Assembly (NCBI GenBank): GCA_003116975.1
Contig: BGKB01000128.1
Span: forward strand, 126,840 to 190,839
Reading direction: 5' to 3'
DNA length: 64,000 nt
DNA from: Aurantiochytrium sp. KH105
Taxonomy: Eukaryota > Sar > Bigyra > Thraustochytrida > Thraustochytriidae
Part shown: positions 1-9,667 of the stretch, piece by piece
Position numbering within the stretch: the stretch's first letter is position 1
How the letters are laid out: every line of letters begins with the position of its first letter
Notes under the pieces: generated by a model
Databases searched by the model: none
Seen by the model: the letters and a program-made list of their open reading frames with translations, nothing else
Told to the model about the DNA's origin: nothing
Position numbers and translations under genes: made by a program

Positions 1-334
1 TTCTTCTTTGTTCGCTAGCGTGCTGCTCGCTCATGAAGCAAAATCCATCAGGCAGCCAAGTTAAACTCTAAAATCGACTGGGAATTCTGACGGATACAAG
101 ATCGACATTCTACGCCACGCCAACGACTCAGATGGAGGCCACCAACACGCCCCGTTCGACTAGCATCGCTTCGGCCGCGCATGTACGTACCACTGAATCT
201 TGCAATGCGCCAGCTCACGTGCCATCTGTATCTTCATTCCTGCCTGCTCATGCATATAAGAGCCTTTAGGAGATAGGTTCATGCGATGCGCACGAACAGG
301 CAAAGACACAGAGAGGATCGACTCGAGTCCCAGA
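1..334. other. 3' flank, no gene recognised
   Basis: This stretch lies downstream of the minus-strand WD40 gene. I see no recognisable coding region or structural RNA. It probably holds the 3' untranslated region of that gene. Confidence 0.5.
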
Positions 335-1387
335 TTACTCCTCAGCAGCCTTGTTCTCGTCGGCCTCATACTTCCAGAGGCGGATGGTACCGTCCTCGGA
401 ACCACTGGCAACGACCTCGCCGTCAGGGCGGTAGCGCAAGCAAAAGACTGGACCGTGGTGACCCTTAAAGGCCGTGAGCTCCTTGCCGGTCTCGACATCA
501 TAGAAGTGAACCCAAAGGTCGGAGCCGCCCGCAACAAAATGCTTGCCCGTAATTGGGTGCAGCGATGCGCCCTCGACATCAATGGTGAGGTCAACGGTCT
601 TGCGGAGCTCGAGGGACTTGAGGTCGTAAAAGGAGACCTGCTTGCCAGCTGCAATGGTAATGGTACCCTGCGAGGCACAAACCTCGAGGTCCTTGACCCG
701 GCCGCCAGGGGCCTTCCACTCGCGCTCCGGGCCGGCCGAGGCATCCTTTTTGGTGTCCCAGACCTGAACGGCGCCGTCGTCGCAACCAAGGATAATCTTG
801 TTTGTGGCGGCACCAGAACCATTTTCAAGCAGCCAGCTTGCCTTTCGGATGGGGGCAGGGGCATTGATCTCCACCTCACAAGGCATACCCTCAGCCTTGA
901 GGTTAAAGACGCGCAGCTTCTTTTCGCTGCCGCCCGTAAGCAGATGCTCGTCGTCGGGGGAGAACTCGACCGTTTTGACCACGTGCTTGTGGTCAAACTG
1001 ATGGATGAGGTCGCCGTTGACGGCGTCCCAAAGCCTCGCGGAGAAGTCGCCGCCGCCCGTTGCCACGCGAGTAGCGTCCGAATTAAAGGCGGCGCTCCAC
1101 ACGGCGCCCTTGTGGCCCTCAAAGGTACCGATCCAGTCTCCGTTATCTGCCCAACGCAGCATCGGGCTCTTGTCGTGGCATCCGCTCACCAAGAAGACGC
1201 CGTCCTCTGCCTTGGTGCTGAAGCGCACGTCCACCACGGGCCGCAGGTGGCCTGGGCACACGATCGGGAACTTGGTCTCCATGATGCCCGCATCGCCGCC
1301 CGCCTCGGGCTGGCCCGCGCCCTCCGCCTCGCGCGTATCTTCTGCGCCCTCCGCCGCCGCGCCCTCCGCTGGCGTCTTCCGAGCCAT
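335..1387 (-). CDS. STRAP: WD40 protein, STRAP (serine-threonine kinase receptor-associated protein) homologue
   Basis: A 350-residue WD40 beta-propeller, the same length as animal STRAP. STRAP/UNRIP is known as a cytoplasmic scaffold of the SMN complex (snRNP assembly) and a TGF-beta receptor partner. After a short acidic/Ala-rich N-terminus, the repeats begin with PIVCPGHLRPVVDVRFS, a typical STRAP opening. Further blades show GHKGAVWSAAFN, HVVKTVEFSPDDEHLLTGG, GAVQVWDTK and, at the end, GHHGPVFCLRYRPDGE followed by SGSEDGTIRLW. The open frame runs further upstream, but that part is low-complexity and the ATG at 1387 (MARKTP) gives the family length. It is divergent from the PUS10 gene. No intron is needed. 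Assignment to STRAP rather than another WD40 family is by sequence pattern and length. Confidence 0.88.
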   Translation of the reverse strand: MARKTPAEGAAAEGAEDTREAEGAGQPEAGGDAGIMETKFPIVCPGHLRPVVDVRFSTKAEDGVFLVSGCHDKSPMLRWADNGDWIGTFEGHKGAVWSAAFNSDATRVATGGGDFSARLWDAVNGDLIHQFDHKHVVKTVEFSPDDEHLLTGGSEKKLRVFNLKAEGMPCEVEINAPAPIRKASWLLENGSGAATNKIILGCDDGAVQVWDTKKDASAGPEREWKAPGGRVKDLEVCASQGTITIAAGKQVSFYDLKSLELRKTVDLTIDVEGASLHPITGKHFVAGGSDLWVHFYDVETGKELTAFKGHHGPVFCLRYRPDGEVVASGSEDGTIRLWKYEADENKAAEE

Positions 1388-2146
1388 CCTGCTTTCCTCC
1401 GCGCGCTGCCCCGCGTGTCCGAGCGACCCTCCCTTCCTCTGATCGATCCTCGATCTCAACGATGACGATTTGCATGCATTTCGATGCATTCTCACATTGT
1501 GGTGAGGATGATGGGATGGAGCGAAGCCTGAAAAGGGGATGGGGTGAGGCGACAGCTTGGACGCACTGCCTCGACCGTCTGCTCGTGCATTGCATTGCAT
1601 TGCATTGGCAAAGGCAAAGGGACAGAAGCTCCGACTTGCTTCGCGAGCAGCTCAACATCGATCGTGTGACGCTGGGCATCTTCGCTCGAGCTCATAGATG
1701 AACAAAAACCTTATAGTGAGCCGCAAACGATGACGAAGCTGTTTCTAGCATATCGTATACCTAAACACGAAATGCTGTCATGATTGCCGACCAATGACTA
1801 CGTTTTTCTGAAAGATTTTCGACTCTGGTGCGGCAGCACACGGCGAGAAATCGAGGACCATGGCGATGACGATGACCAATGACGATTCATGCAACGATGA
1901 CATTTGCTATTCGCCAACGTCGAGTAAACGTGCAGAGAGAAGATGCTTCACTTCTTTTGCATCATGGTTGCGTTGTTGAAGCTCTTGGTGTTTTCAATGT
2001 TTCCGCTTGCACCAATCGGTCGGTACCAACCGTGATCCGTGCGGCCACGGAGGAAGTCCTATGGTACCCATTTCTAGGACAGCGCCATTGTTTGAACCAA
2101 AGGCGCCAGAACCAATCCATTGGATCAACTAATCAGGGACACGACG
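1388..2146. promoter_or_regulatory. Divergent intergenic region between STRAP and PUS10 genes
   Basis: These 759 bp separate two genes transcribed away from each other, so both promoters must lie here. Apart from a (TGCAT)4 tract and generally lower GC towards 1700-2000, I see no motif I can name. Its regulatory role is inferred from gene orientation only. Confidence 0.45.
1586..1605. repeat. (TGCAT)4 microsatellite
   Basis: Four direct pentamer copies, seen directly, about 200 bp upstream of the STRAP start codon. Confidence 0.9.
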
Positions 2147-3490
2147 ATGACGGCGACGTGCGGCGTGGCATGCGGCGACTCGGCCCGCGCGACGTCGGCG
2201 TCGGGTGTGTGCGGAACATGTCTGGGTCTGCGCTCGCCAGGCACCGCGGAAAAAGCAGCGGACCTCGTGGCTCAGGCTTTGCGCGCGCACCGGGACGCGA
2301 CGACGAAACAGCGCGGCGCCGACCAAGAGCAAGAGCAAGTAGAGCAGCATCGATACGCCTTGGAAATAAGCGTGCCGGCCTCGCAAATGCTGTGGAGCGA
2401 TCTCTCCGACGCGGAGAGCTTTGGCGACTCCCACCTCGCCAAAACTGACGTGGCTGCCGCCTTCAAAAGTGCCGTCCGTGAGAAATTACGCGAAAAGCTG
2501 CGCGAGAATGATGGCATCGTGCTTGACACCGAGGCACAAGTGACTGCACGGCTCTCTGTTCGCCACGACGCGAGTGATGAAGCCGCGCGCGCACTTCTCA
2601 TTGCCGAGAAGTTGGGTCCGAGCCGCAAACGTAAGCGCGGCGAGGCAGACCTGCTTTCGCGCGCCAGACTGACCGAGCTTGTTGGGCGTCTGAAGCGACA
2701 GTCCGGGTCTACCGGTCCTGACAACTTCATTCCGAGCCATTTCGAGGATGCCTGTGCAATGGACGTCTCGCTTACAAGGGCGCCTATCTTTGTGCAAGGC
2801 CGGTACCGCAAGCTTGCGCGCGGGGTAAGCCAGACGCCGTGGCTTCTCAAGAACAACCCCGCTCCCTCGGTGGAATCTCTCATTGCTCCAGCGCTAAAGG
2901 AGCGATCGGGTGCGGCTTCGTTCAAATTTCATTCTGCTGGTCGCGAAGATATTGATGTGCGGATGCTCGGTGGCGGAAGGCCGTTTGTAGTCGAGCTAGA
3001 AAACGCCTCTCGCATCCCAACACAGCAGGAACTTGTGGATATTCAAGAGGGACACATCAACAAGGACCCCGAAGGTCGCGTCGAGGTCCTCGACCTCGTT
3101 GTGGCCGATCGCACGTGCATGGACCGCCTGCGGGAAGGCGCTCTCAGCAAGAAGAAACAGTATACCTGTCTCGTGTGGACGGCATCGCCGATGCGGCCAA
3201 AAGATCTTCACAAGTTAGATGCTGTCAAAGATCTCGTCGTGTCGCAGCGTACTCCTATCCGTGTTCTCCATCGCCGGTCTGCTTTGGATCGCGCCAAGGT
3301 TATCCATTCGTGCGCGTGCGAATACATTAACGCGCATTTCTTCATTCTCAGACTTGTTGCTTCTGCGGGTACCTATATCAAGGAGTTTGTGCATGGTGAC
3401 TTTGGGCGTACGTGTCCAAGTGTTGGGTCGCTGCTCTCGTGCGAGGCTGACATTCTACAGCTCGATGTTGAAGAGCTCATTTATACCTGA
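2147..3490 (+). CDS. PUS10: tRNA pseudouridine synthase Pus10
   Basis: A 447-residue protein. Pus10 isomerises uridine to pseudouridine at positions 54/55 in the T-arm of tRNAs of archaea and many eukaryotes. The N-terminus carries two Cys pairs (CGVAC and, 15 residues later, CGTCLGL), matching the zinc-binding part of the family's N-terminal domain. The catalytic motif FHSAGREDIDVRMLG is present; the catalytic Asp is one of D268/D270. It is followed by GGRPFVVE, and near the C-terminus AGTYIKEFVHGDFGRTCPS is the conserved closing motif. The open frame extends nine codons upstream to a TTG, so I chose the first ATG (MTATCGV). It is somewhat shorter than human PUS10 (about 530) and close to archaeal size. 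Confidence 0.92.
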   Translation: MTATCGVACGDSARATSASGVCGTCLGLRSPGTAEKAADLVAQALRAHRDATTKQRGADQEQEQVEQHRYALEISVPASQMLWSDLSDAESFGDSHLAKTDVAAAFKSAVREKLREKLRENDGIVLDTEAQVTARLSVRHDASDEAARALLIAEKLGPSRKRKRGEADLLSRARLTELVGRLKRQSGSTGPDNFIPSHFEDACAMDVSLTRAPIFVQGRYRKLARGVSQTPWLLKNNPAPSVESLIAPALKERSGAASFKFHSAGREDIDVRMLGGGRPFVVELENASRIPTQQELVDIQEGHINKDPEGRVEVLDLVVADRTCMDRLREGALSKKKQYTCLVWTASPMRPKDLHKLDAVKDLVVSQRTPIRVLHRRSALDRAKVIHSCACEYINAHFFILRLVASAGTYIKEFVHGDFGRTCPSVGSLLSCEADILQLDVEELIYT

Positions 3491-3652
3491 AATTTCGCAT
3501 GTAAAAAAGGTTCATTACGATGTCAGCATTTTGTAGTCTCTTCATCGCCGATGCATTTTTCCATGTATAAACTGAGAGTGATTTGGCAAAGACAAGCACA
3601 TCGTTCTTCCACAGGCCTAGGTCAGTAGGCCCCTTGGCCTAGAGGTAAAAGT

Positions 3653-3698
3653 CATTCATTCATTCATTCATTCATTCATTCATTCATTCATTCATTCA
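3653..3698. repeat. (CATT)n microsatellite
   Basis: About 11.5 perfect copies of CATT between the convergent 3' ends of the PUS10 and PHD-finger genes. Seen directly. Confidence 0.97.
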
Positions 3699-3747
3699 CT
3701 GTCAGAATAGCCTAGACAAATCATTATAGTACCTAAATCGTATTTCT

Positions 3748-5874
3748 TTAATCGCGGGAGAGTTTGGGAGTCTTGGGTGCACGCCCTGAATTTTCCTCCT
3801 TTGCCTGCGCATCCGTCGCTGCTGATGATTTCGAACCCTCCAACACTGGTGTTTTTCGCTTTTCTGCACTGCGCGCAACGCTAGCTGGGGATGCATTCGT
3901 TGACATTGGCGCAGATGATGATGATGATGATGACGATGACGATGTGGAAGAAGATGCTTGGGCACTCGAGGACTTTCCACTTTTAGAGCGCGGAACAAGG
4001 GTATTGACTGGCGACGACTTGGTGGCCCCACTCTGCGCAGATTTGCTGCGAGGCACAAGTGTGTTGACAGGCCCCGAGCTCGCAGCAGTTTTGGACTTGC
4101 TGCGCGCTTGCAAGGTATTTACAGGCGCGTTCGAAGCGAGACGCGGTTTGGATATCGTCGTCTTCGTCGTTGCGGACTTTGATGCTACTGCCGCTGCCGT
4201 CTTTTTCGTGCTGGCCTCTGCCCCTGCAGAGGTCTTGTGGCGCGGCGAGGAGGACATGCGTGGGCGTTTGGCCTTGCGACGAGCGTCGGAATTATGTCCA
4301 GAACCTTCGCCTTCATCGTCATCGTCTCCCTCCTCATCACCCGCGTCAATAATTCCAGTCCCACCCCCCGATCGCCGCGACCCACTTCCCGAGGCTTCGC
4401 GCTTGTTGGATCCACGACTCCCGCTGCTGGCGGTAACTCCGGCTCGGGACCCTTCGTTATCCGTATCACTATCAAGATCGCTCTCGGCGACTTCGGGAAT
4501 CGGAGGGTCATCATCATCTTCCTCGTCGTCCTCGCGCACCATGCCATCGTCCTCCTCGTCGTCCTCCTCGTCGTCATCTTCCTCGTCATCTTCGTCGTCG
4601 TCATCTTCCTCGTCGTCATCTTCTTCGTCTTCTTCGTCAACATCGTCGTCTTCGTCTTCTTCTTCATCGTCTTCTTCTTCATCGTCTTCCTCATCGTCAT
4701 CATCGTCCTCCTCCTCATCGTCCTCGGGCCCACCACCGGGCTTGCCGTCTTGCCGCTTATCGCTGCGGCCCTTGAGTTCGGTCTCATATCGATCGACAAA
4801 CTGCTGCAAAAGCTTACTTTCGGCCTTGGGGATGTTCTCGCTGACAAAGCCCGAGAGGCCCTCGATTTCCCGCGTGATCTTTTCGAAGTCGGCATCGGGA
4901 GCTTGTACCATACGTTTGAGGGTTTGTGTGACAATGCCTTCGATTTCCTCGCCATCCTGGGACTCGAGAAACTCAGCGTTGCGCTCCTCTGAGGAAGCTT
5001 TGGCCGTGCCGACGTCCATAAATACCTTAATGTAGTCCCGCCAGCTTCGGTCATCGAGTTCCGAGTCGTCGACGATATCTTTGGCGTTCGCAAGGCATTC
5101 AGGGCAGAACCACTCGTCCTCCTCGGGAGGTTCCTCGATACCCAGACACGGCAGGTGATAAGATCGCGGACAGCCATCGCACAACAGCAAGTCGCCCCCT
5201 TGTTCACAGAGTGAACAAAAATCCTCATTCTCGCTCTTGATGCCAACTGAGGCCACGCGCGGCCTGCCGCGGGCACCTTTTTCGATCTTGAGTAGGACGC
5301 CCTCCTCGCCGTCAATGTTTCGGGCGACCAGAATTTCGTCGTCGCCATGAAAAGCTTCCTTGAGCACGGCAAAGCGCACGGGGAGGGCTTCTAGGGGACA
5401 CTCGAGGCCCGCAAATACGGGATCCGACTCAATGACGGCCCCCCAATCGCCGAGCCCGTAACGCTCTACACCGCGGACCAGAGCATTGTCTTGTGCTCGC
5501 GTAAACCACAGTGACCTCTGCATGCGCTCCTTTTCGGCATTGCCCGCTGCAATCGACTCTGCGGCGAGGCGCTTGGCGCGCTCGTTCTCCTCGGAGGACT
5601 TTGTCTTTTGCCGAAAGTGTTTCTTGTTGAATGGAGGACAGGTTTCGAACTCGAAGCCCACGAGGTGACCCAGTTTGCTCTTGAGTCTCCGTGCAGCGTC
5701 CTCCGATTTGCCCTTACGCGTCAGCGAGCGCGGCGTAGACCCTGCCGCCGCAGCAGCATCCTCGGTCGCTGGTGCCAGGGCGCGCCGTATCACCGCGGGA
5801 AGCGCTCCTGCCGGCGGCAGAAAGTCCAGCAGGCCCGCCTTGACCTCCCCGCCACTTCCCGTGGCGCCGCCCAT
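3748..5874 (-). CDS. PHD-finger / SANT-like nuclear protein with long acidic tract
   Basis: A 708-residue predicted chromatin protein. A Myb/SANT-like segment lies at about 123-170 (SLWFTRAQDNALVRGVERYG, then GDWGAVIE). A C4HC3 PHD finger lies at 220-260 (CSLC, CDGC, H, C, CPEC) and has the GGDLLLCDGCPRSYHLPCL look of PHD fingers that read unmodified H3K4. An almost pure Asp/Glu tract spans about 385-457. Three copies of a PVNTL..RSKS unit start near 584, 602 and 622, then a Ser run and a basic tail. The start is the ATG at 5874, because the longer frame begins only at GTG. The leader upstream is a GAGC-rich purine repeat. Role in chromatin reading is inferred from the domains; I cannot name an orthologue. 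Confidence 0.85.
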   Translation of the reverse strand: MGGATGSGGEVKAGLLDFLPPAGALPAVIRRALAPATEDAAAAAGSTPRSLTRKGKSEDAARRLKSKLGHLVGFEFETCPPFNKKHFRQKTKSSEENERAKRLAAESIAAGNAEKERMQRSLWFTRAQDNALVRGVERYGLGDWGAVIESDPVFAGLECPLEALPVRFAVLKEAFHGDDEILVARNIDGEEGVLLKIEKGARGRPRVASVGIKSENEDFCSLCEQGGDLLLCDGCPRSYHLPCLGIEEPPEEDEWFCPECLANAKDIVDDSELDDRSWRDYIKVFMDVGTAKASSEERNAEFLESQDGEEIEGIVTQTLKRMVQAPDADFEKITREIEGLSGFVSENIPKAESKLLQQFVDRYETELKGRSDKRQDGKPGGGPEDDEEEDDDDDEEDDEEEDDEEEDEDDDVDEEDEEDDDEEDDDDEDDEEDDDEEDDEEDDGMVREDDEEDDDDPPIPEVAESDLDSDTDNEGSRAGVTASSGSRGSNKREASGSGSRRSGGGTGIIDAGDEEGDDDDEGEGSGHNSDARRKAKRPRMSSSPRHKTSAGAEASTKKTAAAVASKSATTKTTISKPRLASNAPVNTLQARSKSKTAASSGPVNTLVPRSKSAQSGATKSSPVNTLVPRSKSGKSSSAQASSSTSSSSSSSSSSAPMSTNASPASVARSAEKRKTPVLEGSKSSAATDAQAKEENSGRAPKTPKLSRD
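4504..4722 (-). repeat. Acidic-codon low-complexity tract (GAN/GAR)n
   Basis: An imprecise trinucleotide repeat encodes about 73 residues that are nearly all Asp and Glu within the PHD protein. On the plus strand it reads TCN-like and produces spurious poly-Ser frames. Confidence 0.85.
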
Positions 5875-6370
5875 GCTCGCTGGCTGGCTCGCTGGCTCGC
5901 TCGCTTTAGCGCGCGCAGCGCAGCGCACGCACGTGGCGTGCGTGCTTACGTGCCTTCTGCTGGGAAATCAACTTTGCTTTGTTTCGTTTTGTTGTTGTTA
6001 TTTTGACGCCCACTGGCCATGTGGCGCGCACCACCTTTTTCGGGGGGTCATGACTTTTATTTTCATCAAAAAGCGAATGCCCTTTCATGTCTGTCGCGAA
6101 AGGTCCTAGGTTCAGGAGCGAATCGTCAAGCGACGGTGTTGCACAGAGATACCACGGAGATTGCTGTTCTCATTGTACTTGTTTTCTACGAATACGGCAA
6201 GCTGGCTGGCTGAGACGGACGGTGCACGATGAACACAAAAATCTCGCAGCTAGACTCTCCCTTTCTGCATCGTCAAGCAGTTCACCATCGATTTAAGTTA
6301 AGCCTACGAGGTTAAACATCAAACGCACTCCCATCATTGCAAAATATTGATCGCCTGATTCTACGCACAT
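5875..6370. other. Intergenic, promoter side of the PHD gene
   Basis: The first 60 bp are (GCTC/GCTG)n, i.e. GAGC/CAGC repeats in the leader of the PHD gene. The rest is lower in GC with no gene recognised. It probably carries the PHD gene promoter and the 3' end of the following minus-strand gene. Confidence 0.45.
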
Positions 6371-7405
6371 TTATCGGGGCTTGGAGGAGAGGCTGTGCTT
6401 TAGCGCAGTCGGGTTGAGCATGACACTTCGCACAGGCCGAGTTTGCGAGGCGCTAGAAGGGCGCCAAGACTCACGCTTGCCTGACGCTTCGTTGTTGTCA
6501 CGACGACGCTTCGGATCACTTGGATTTGACTCGGGCATATAAGGAAAGGGTGCGCCCGGTGCGTGAACATTGCCTGAAGGACGAAAGGGTTGCGCGCTAG
6601 CAGGTCTGCTACGTTCAGGACGCTCCCGGCGCCTTCCGTCGTCAATGGGTGCATGAATAAAGGTGTCCTCATCTCTTCCAAAAATGCCAGAAGTGGCAGG
6701 GCCAGCGGAACAAAAGGGTCGACGGTCAGGGCCCATCGTGCCTCGCTTTGCCGTGCGCAAAGGCGCTGCAGAGGCCGGTCGCGAGCGCTCCTCCCGTGGG
6801 TCGCTCGTCAAATAGATTTCGGACAGCAGCACCCCTGGAGTGCCGTAGGACCCCTTTTTCATGGGCCGAGTCAAGAAGTTAGGTTTTGTCTCGCTCGTCT
6901 TGGCACGGATTGCCTTGATACGGCGGCGGTCCGCGGCGAGAAGATCCTCGCGAGTCTTGCGAATGAGAGCGCGGATTTCGTCTCTGGACATGCTGCTGTC
7001 CGACGCAGAAAAGGCGCCAACATAAGCCCCAAATCCAATCGTGCCTCCACCGCCCGTGCGAAAAGGGGCTGAGCTGACTGGCTTGGCGCGATTTTTGTTT
7101 GCAGCGTCAGAGCCGGGCACTTTCGCAGCAGCATTGGTCACAGTAGCAGCTGCCGCCGATGCAGTGTTATCCATGGGTGGCGGAGCTTTCCCAGCCTTGA
7201 AGTTAGGCTTGTTCTTGGCAAAGCTTCGCGACACCTGGACCGGGTCGCGGTACGGGTCGCCGACACAGACAGGGGTAATCTCGTGGAACATGCCATTTTT
7301 GCCCTTCATCTGCTCTGACGTCGCTCGCGCCTCATCGACGATCTCCCTGCGTCTCTTTTCCCGCCAGACGCGATCCTTCGCGCGCGATCCGCGAAGGTGC
7401 GCCAT
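6371..7405 (-). CDS. CFAP96 / UPF0602 (C4orf47)-like protein, probable ciliary protein
   Basis: A 344-residue basic, Pro/Arg-rich protein with no membrane segment. The opening EITPVCVGDPYRDPVQVSR, the Gly-rich block GGGGTIGFGAYVGAF, the KPNFLTRPMKKGSYGTPGV block and APFPYMPES near the C-terminus match the order and style of the UPF0602/C4orf47 family. That family is now called CFAP96 and is associated with cilia and centrosomes. Repeats of the form RSRPASA.P.R occur three times, so parts are low-complexity. The first ATG in frame (7405) is used; the frame extends to a GTG only. If correct, it implies a flagellated life stage. The match is by recollection of motifs, so the call is tentative. 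Confidence 0.5.
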   Translation of the reverse strand: MAHLRGSRAKDRVWREKRRREIVDEARATSEQMKGKNGMFHEITPVCVGDPYRDPVQVSRSFAKNKPNFKAGKAPPPMDNTASAAAATVTNAAAKVPGSDAANKNRAKPVSSAPFRTGGGGTIGFGAYVGAFSASDSSMSRDEIRALIRKTREDLLAADRRRIKAIRAKTSETKPNFLTRPMKKGSYGTPGVLLSEIYLTSDPREERSRPASAAPLRTAKRGTMGPDRRPFCSAGPATSGIFGRDEDTFIHAPIDDGRRRERPERSRPASAQPFRPSGNVHAPGAPFPYMPESNPSDPKRRRDNNEASGKRESWRPSSASQTRPVRSVMLNPTALKHSLSSKPR

Positions 7406-8190
7406 CGCGTCGAGACCGCCCGAGCGCCGCTTCGACGACACCAGCGCCCTTCTGCTCGTTGACGCTGGAGACAGCCTTGCCTGCCTGCCAAGCTGCGCTT
7501 GTGACCGCTTTGCTGCAACGCCAGTGAGCAGTATGAATACCCGCGCACCTGTCTCTCGCTTCAGTTCGATCCGTCAACGCCATCCATGCCTCCTGGCTGT
7601 CCTCGGTGTGGTTCCTCTGATAGATAGCCTTCGAGTCATCGGCGCAAACTCATCTCAACGGATCTCGTATCCTCTGCTTAGGCCTCTTTGGCCTATCATA
7701 CTACAGTATCATTTTGCCTTCAGAGAGTATGGAGAAGAAAGAAGCTAGGCTGGTAGCAGTAGCAGTGTATGCACGATGTCGCAAGTCGCAGCTGCTTCTT
7801 TCCTTCTTTCTTTTTGTGGAAGTGGTGATGACTGCGGGCTGCCTCGGAGCTAGCTTTTCGTCTGGGCATGGAAATAAGAGCGCATGCAGGGTGTAGCGAA
7901 CGGCTAGGACTTGTTTAGTCGACGCGATGCACGATGGGACAGCATTGACTGTAAACGAATGAAAGAATGAAGGTCAAACAGCAAAGCAAACGAACGATGA
8001 TGGTAGGGAAGGGAGAATTTGTTTTTCCATGACTGACTATGGGAACGATAGTCCGACGAACGAATGCCGACCGCGAATAAATGGCAACAGCATACAAGAC
8101 AGGGGAAGCAAAGATGTCCTCATCGAAAGAATCAAATTAGCTTTGTGAGCAACAACGAAAGCGCCTGAAGGCCACGTACAAAGAGCGGGG
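7406..8190. other. Intergenic, no gene recognised
   Basis: These 785 bp lie between two minus-strand genes. GC is lower than in the flanking genes. I find no RNA gene or repeat worth naming. It should contain the CFAP96-like promoter and the next gene's 3' UTR. Confidence 0.4.
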
Positions 8191-9213
8191 CTACAGGCTG
8201 ACAGAATAGCCATATGTCCATGAAATGCGCGCAAGATTGGCTGTTTCTTCGGCATTAAAAGGGCGTGTGATGGACGACTTGATGTTGGATGCGCGGCGCG
8301 TTCGCGCAGCCACAGCCTGGAAGAGAGGCCCTGATTTGCACTCGTCACACTGAATGCACGGATTGAGGCGGAAAGGCCCGTCTTCGTACTGGAACGGGTG
8401 ACAGATGTTGTTGCCGTTCATCGTATTCTTGCAAATATCGCAATAGTCGACATTGAGCGTTTTGCAAAGGGGATTTAAGTTGCTGCACTTGAACTTTGTA
8501 CTCTCGTTCGGGGCACTGTTGCGGTAGCTAAAGCACGTAGCCGCGCATCCTTGCGCAGTAGAAATGGTGTTCCAGAACCAGATGTCGCGGCACTTGTGGC
8601 GCAAGCCCATTCCTTGGATGCAGTTTTTGCCATTGCGAATCTCGACGTCGCTCAGACCAAAAGTCAGAAAGTCAATGAGGGATGACATCGCACACGACTT
8701 GGTCATCTCGGTCATGGTCGAGCGCGTGCGCACATAGACGGCAAGCGCCTGGAGAGGCGAGCACGCTCCGCACTGTCCCAGATGCGTCACGAATTTGCCA
8801 AGATATGCCCCGCCAGAGTTGGTGCCATTGATGTCCTCTGTGCCGGTCAGGTCGGTCGTCAATCTGTAGACCAGCTGAGGCTCGTCCTCATCGCCCAAGC
8901 TCAGTACCTCGGCGTAGCAGTCGACGCCCTCCTGGACCTGTAGCGCGTGGTTGTTGATGTCCACCATAGCATAAGGGTTCGCCTCGATCTCGTCATAGAG
9001 ACCTTCTTCCTCGCAATTCACGCACTCGGACGCCTCGAGCACATCGAGCAGCGCGTCCAGCCCTTGAAGCGTCGGCCCGAACCCCGGCACGCTCAGGATC
9101 GTCTGAATGTATGTCGGCAGCGTCACCGCCACGGCGTCTGCGTCCACCTCGATCGTCGCCAGCGTCGCGCACGCCATGACGCCCACCCATGCTCGCGCCA
9201 TCTTCCCCAGCAT
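8191..9213 (-). CDS. Secreted Cys-rich protein of unknown function
   Basis: A 340-residue protein. The N-terminus (MLGKMARAWVGVMACATL) has a short hydrophobic run and then Ala/Asp residues, consistent with a signal peptide. The body has about 20 Cys residues, including the block HLGQCGACSPLQALAVYVRT, which looks like a conserved core. Other Cys blocks are ECVNCEEEG, CGDIC-like CDICKNTMNGN, and near the C-terminus NPCIQCDECKSGPLFQ followed by a basic ARTRRAS segment. There is no C-terminal membrane helix, so I expect an extracellular or luminal protein. I do not recognise a named family. Two ATGs (9213 and 9201) are possible starts. The upstream leader is (CCCG)n. Confidence 0.72.
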   Translation of the reverse strand: MLGKMARAWVGVMACATLATIEVDADAVAVTLPTYIQTILSVPGFGPTLQGLDALLDVLEASECVNCEEEGLYDEIEANPYAMVDINNHALQVQEGVDCYAEVLSLGDEDEPQLVYRLTTDLTGTEDINGTNSGGAYLGKFVTHLGQCGACSPLQALAVYVRTRSTMTEMTKSCAMSSLIDFLTFGLSDVEIRNGKNCIQGMGLRHKCRDIWFWNTISTAQGCAATCFSYRNSAPNESTKFKCSNLNPLCKTLNVDYCDICKNTMNGNNICHPFQYEDGPFRLNPCIQCDECKSGPLFQAVAARTRRASNIKSSITRPFNAEETANLARISWTYGYSVSL

Positions 9214-9667
9214 CTTCGCCGCGCACGCACGCGCCCCCGGCCGGCGCCGCCCCGCCCGCCCGCCCGCCCGCCCGCCCGCCCGCTCACGAGACCGACTCGG
9301 CCCGCCCCCTTGCCCCCACGCGGCCCCGTCTCGCGCGCACGGACGACGCGCCGTCTCGTGTTGCCGCTCTGCCGCGCGTGCACCCCGACGGGGTCCCCGG
9401 GAGAACGGGCGCAAGCAACAACTGCATGTAATACGGAGAGGGCAGTCATACTGCCGTGGACCCGGCCGGGGACCGCAAGCAGCAGCACAGCAGCTGCACC
9501 ATCGTGCCAGCCATGGCAGATGTGCAGGATGGTCGATCAAGGACTCGGAGAACTACTTTACTAACTGTTGGGGGATGGGTTATTCACACGAAACAAGATA
9601 GAACACAGGACACGAAGAAGGGGCGGGGGGGAAGGGGGAGCGGCGAGCGCGGAGCGCTGGAAGCGCG
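9214..9667. other. Intergenic with (CCCG)n tract
   Basis: This is the promoter and leader region of the Cys-rich gene. A CCCG-type repeat near 9248-9287 lies 35-75 bp upstream of its ATG. No gene recognised. Confidence 0.45.

Noticed and set aside
3609-3655. tRNA-like look of the stretch around CCTTGGCCTAGAGGT
   Set aside because: No consistent cloverleaf or T-loop GTTCRA box; it runs straight into the CATT repeat.
3764-5035. Plus-strand poly-Ser protein frame
   Set aside because: It is the complement of the Asp/Glu tract in the PHD protein; no other feature supports it.
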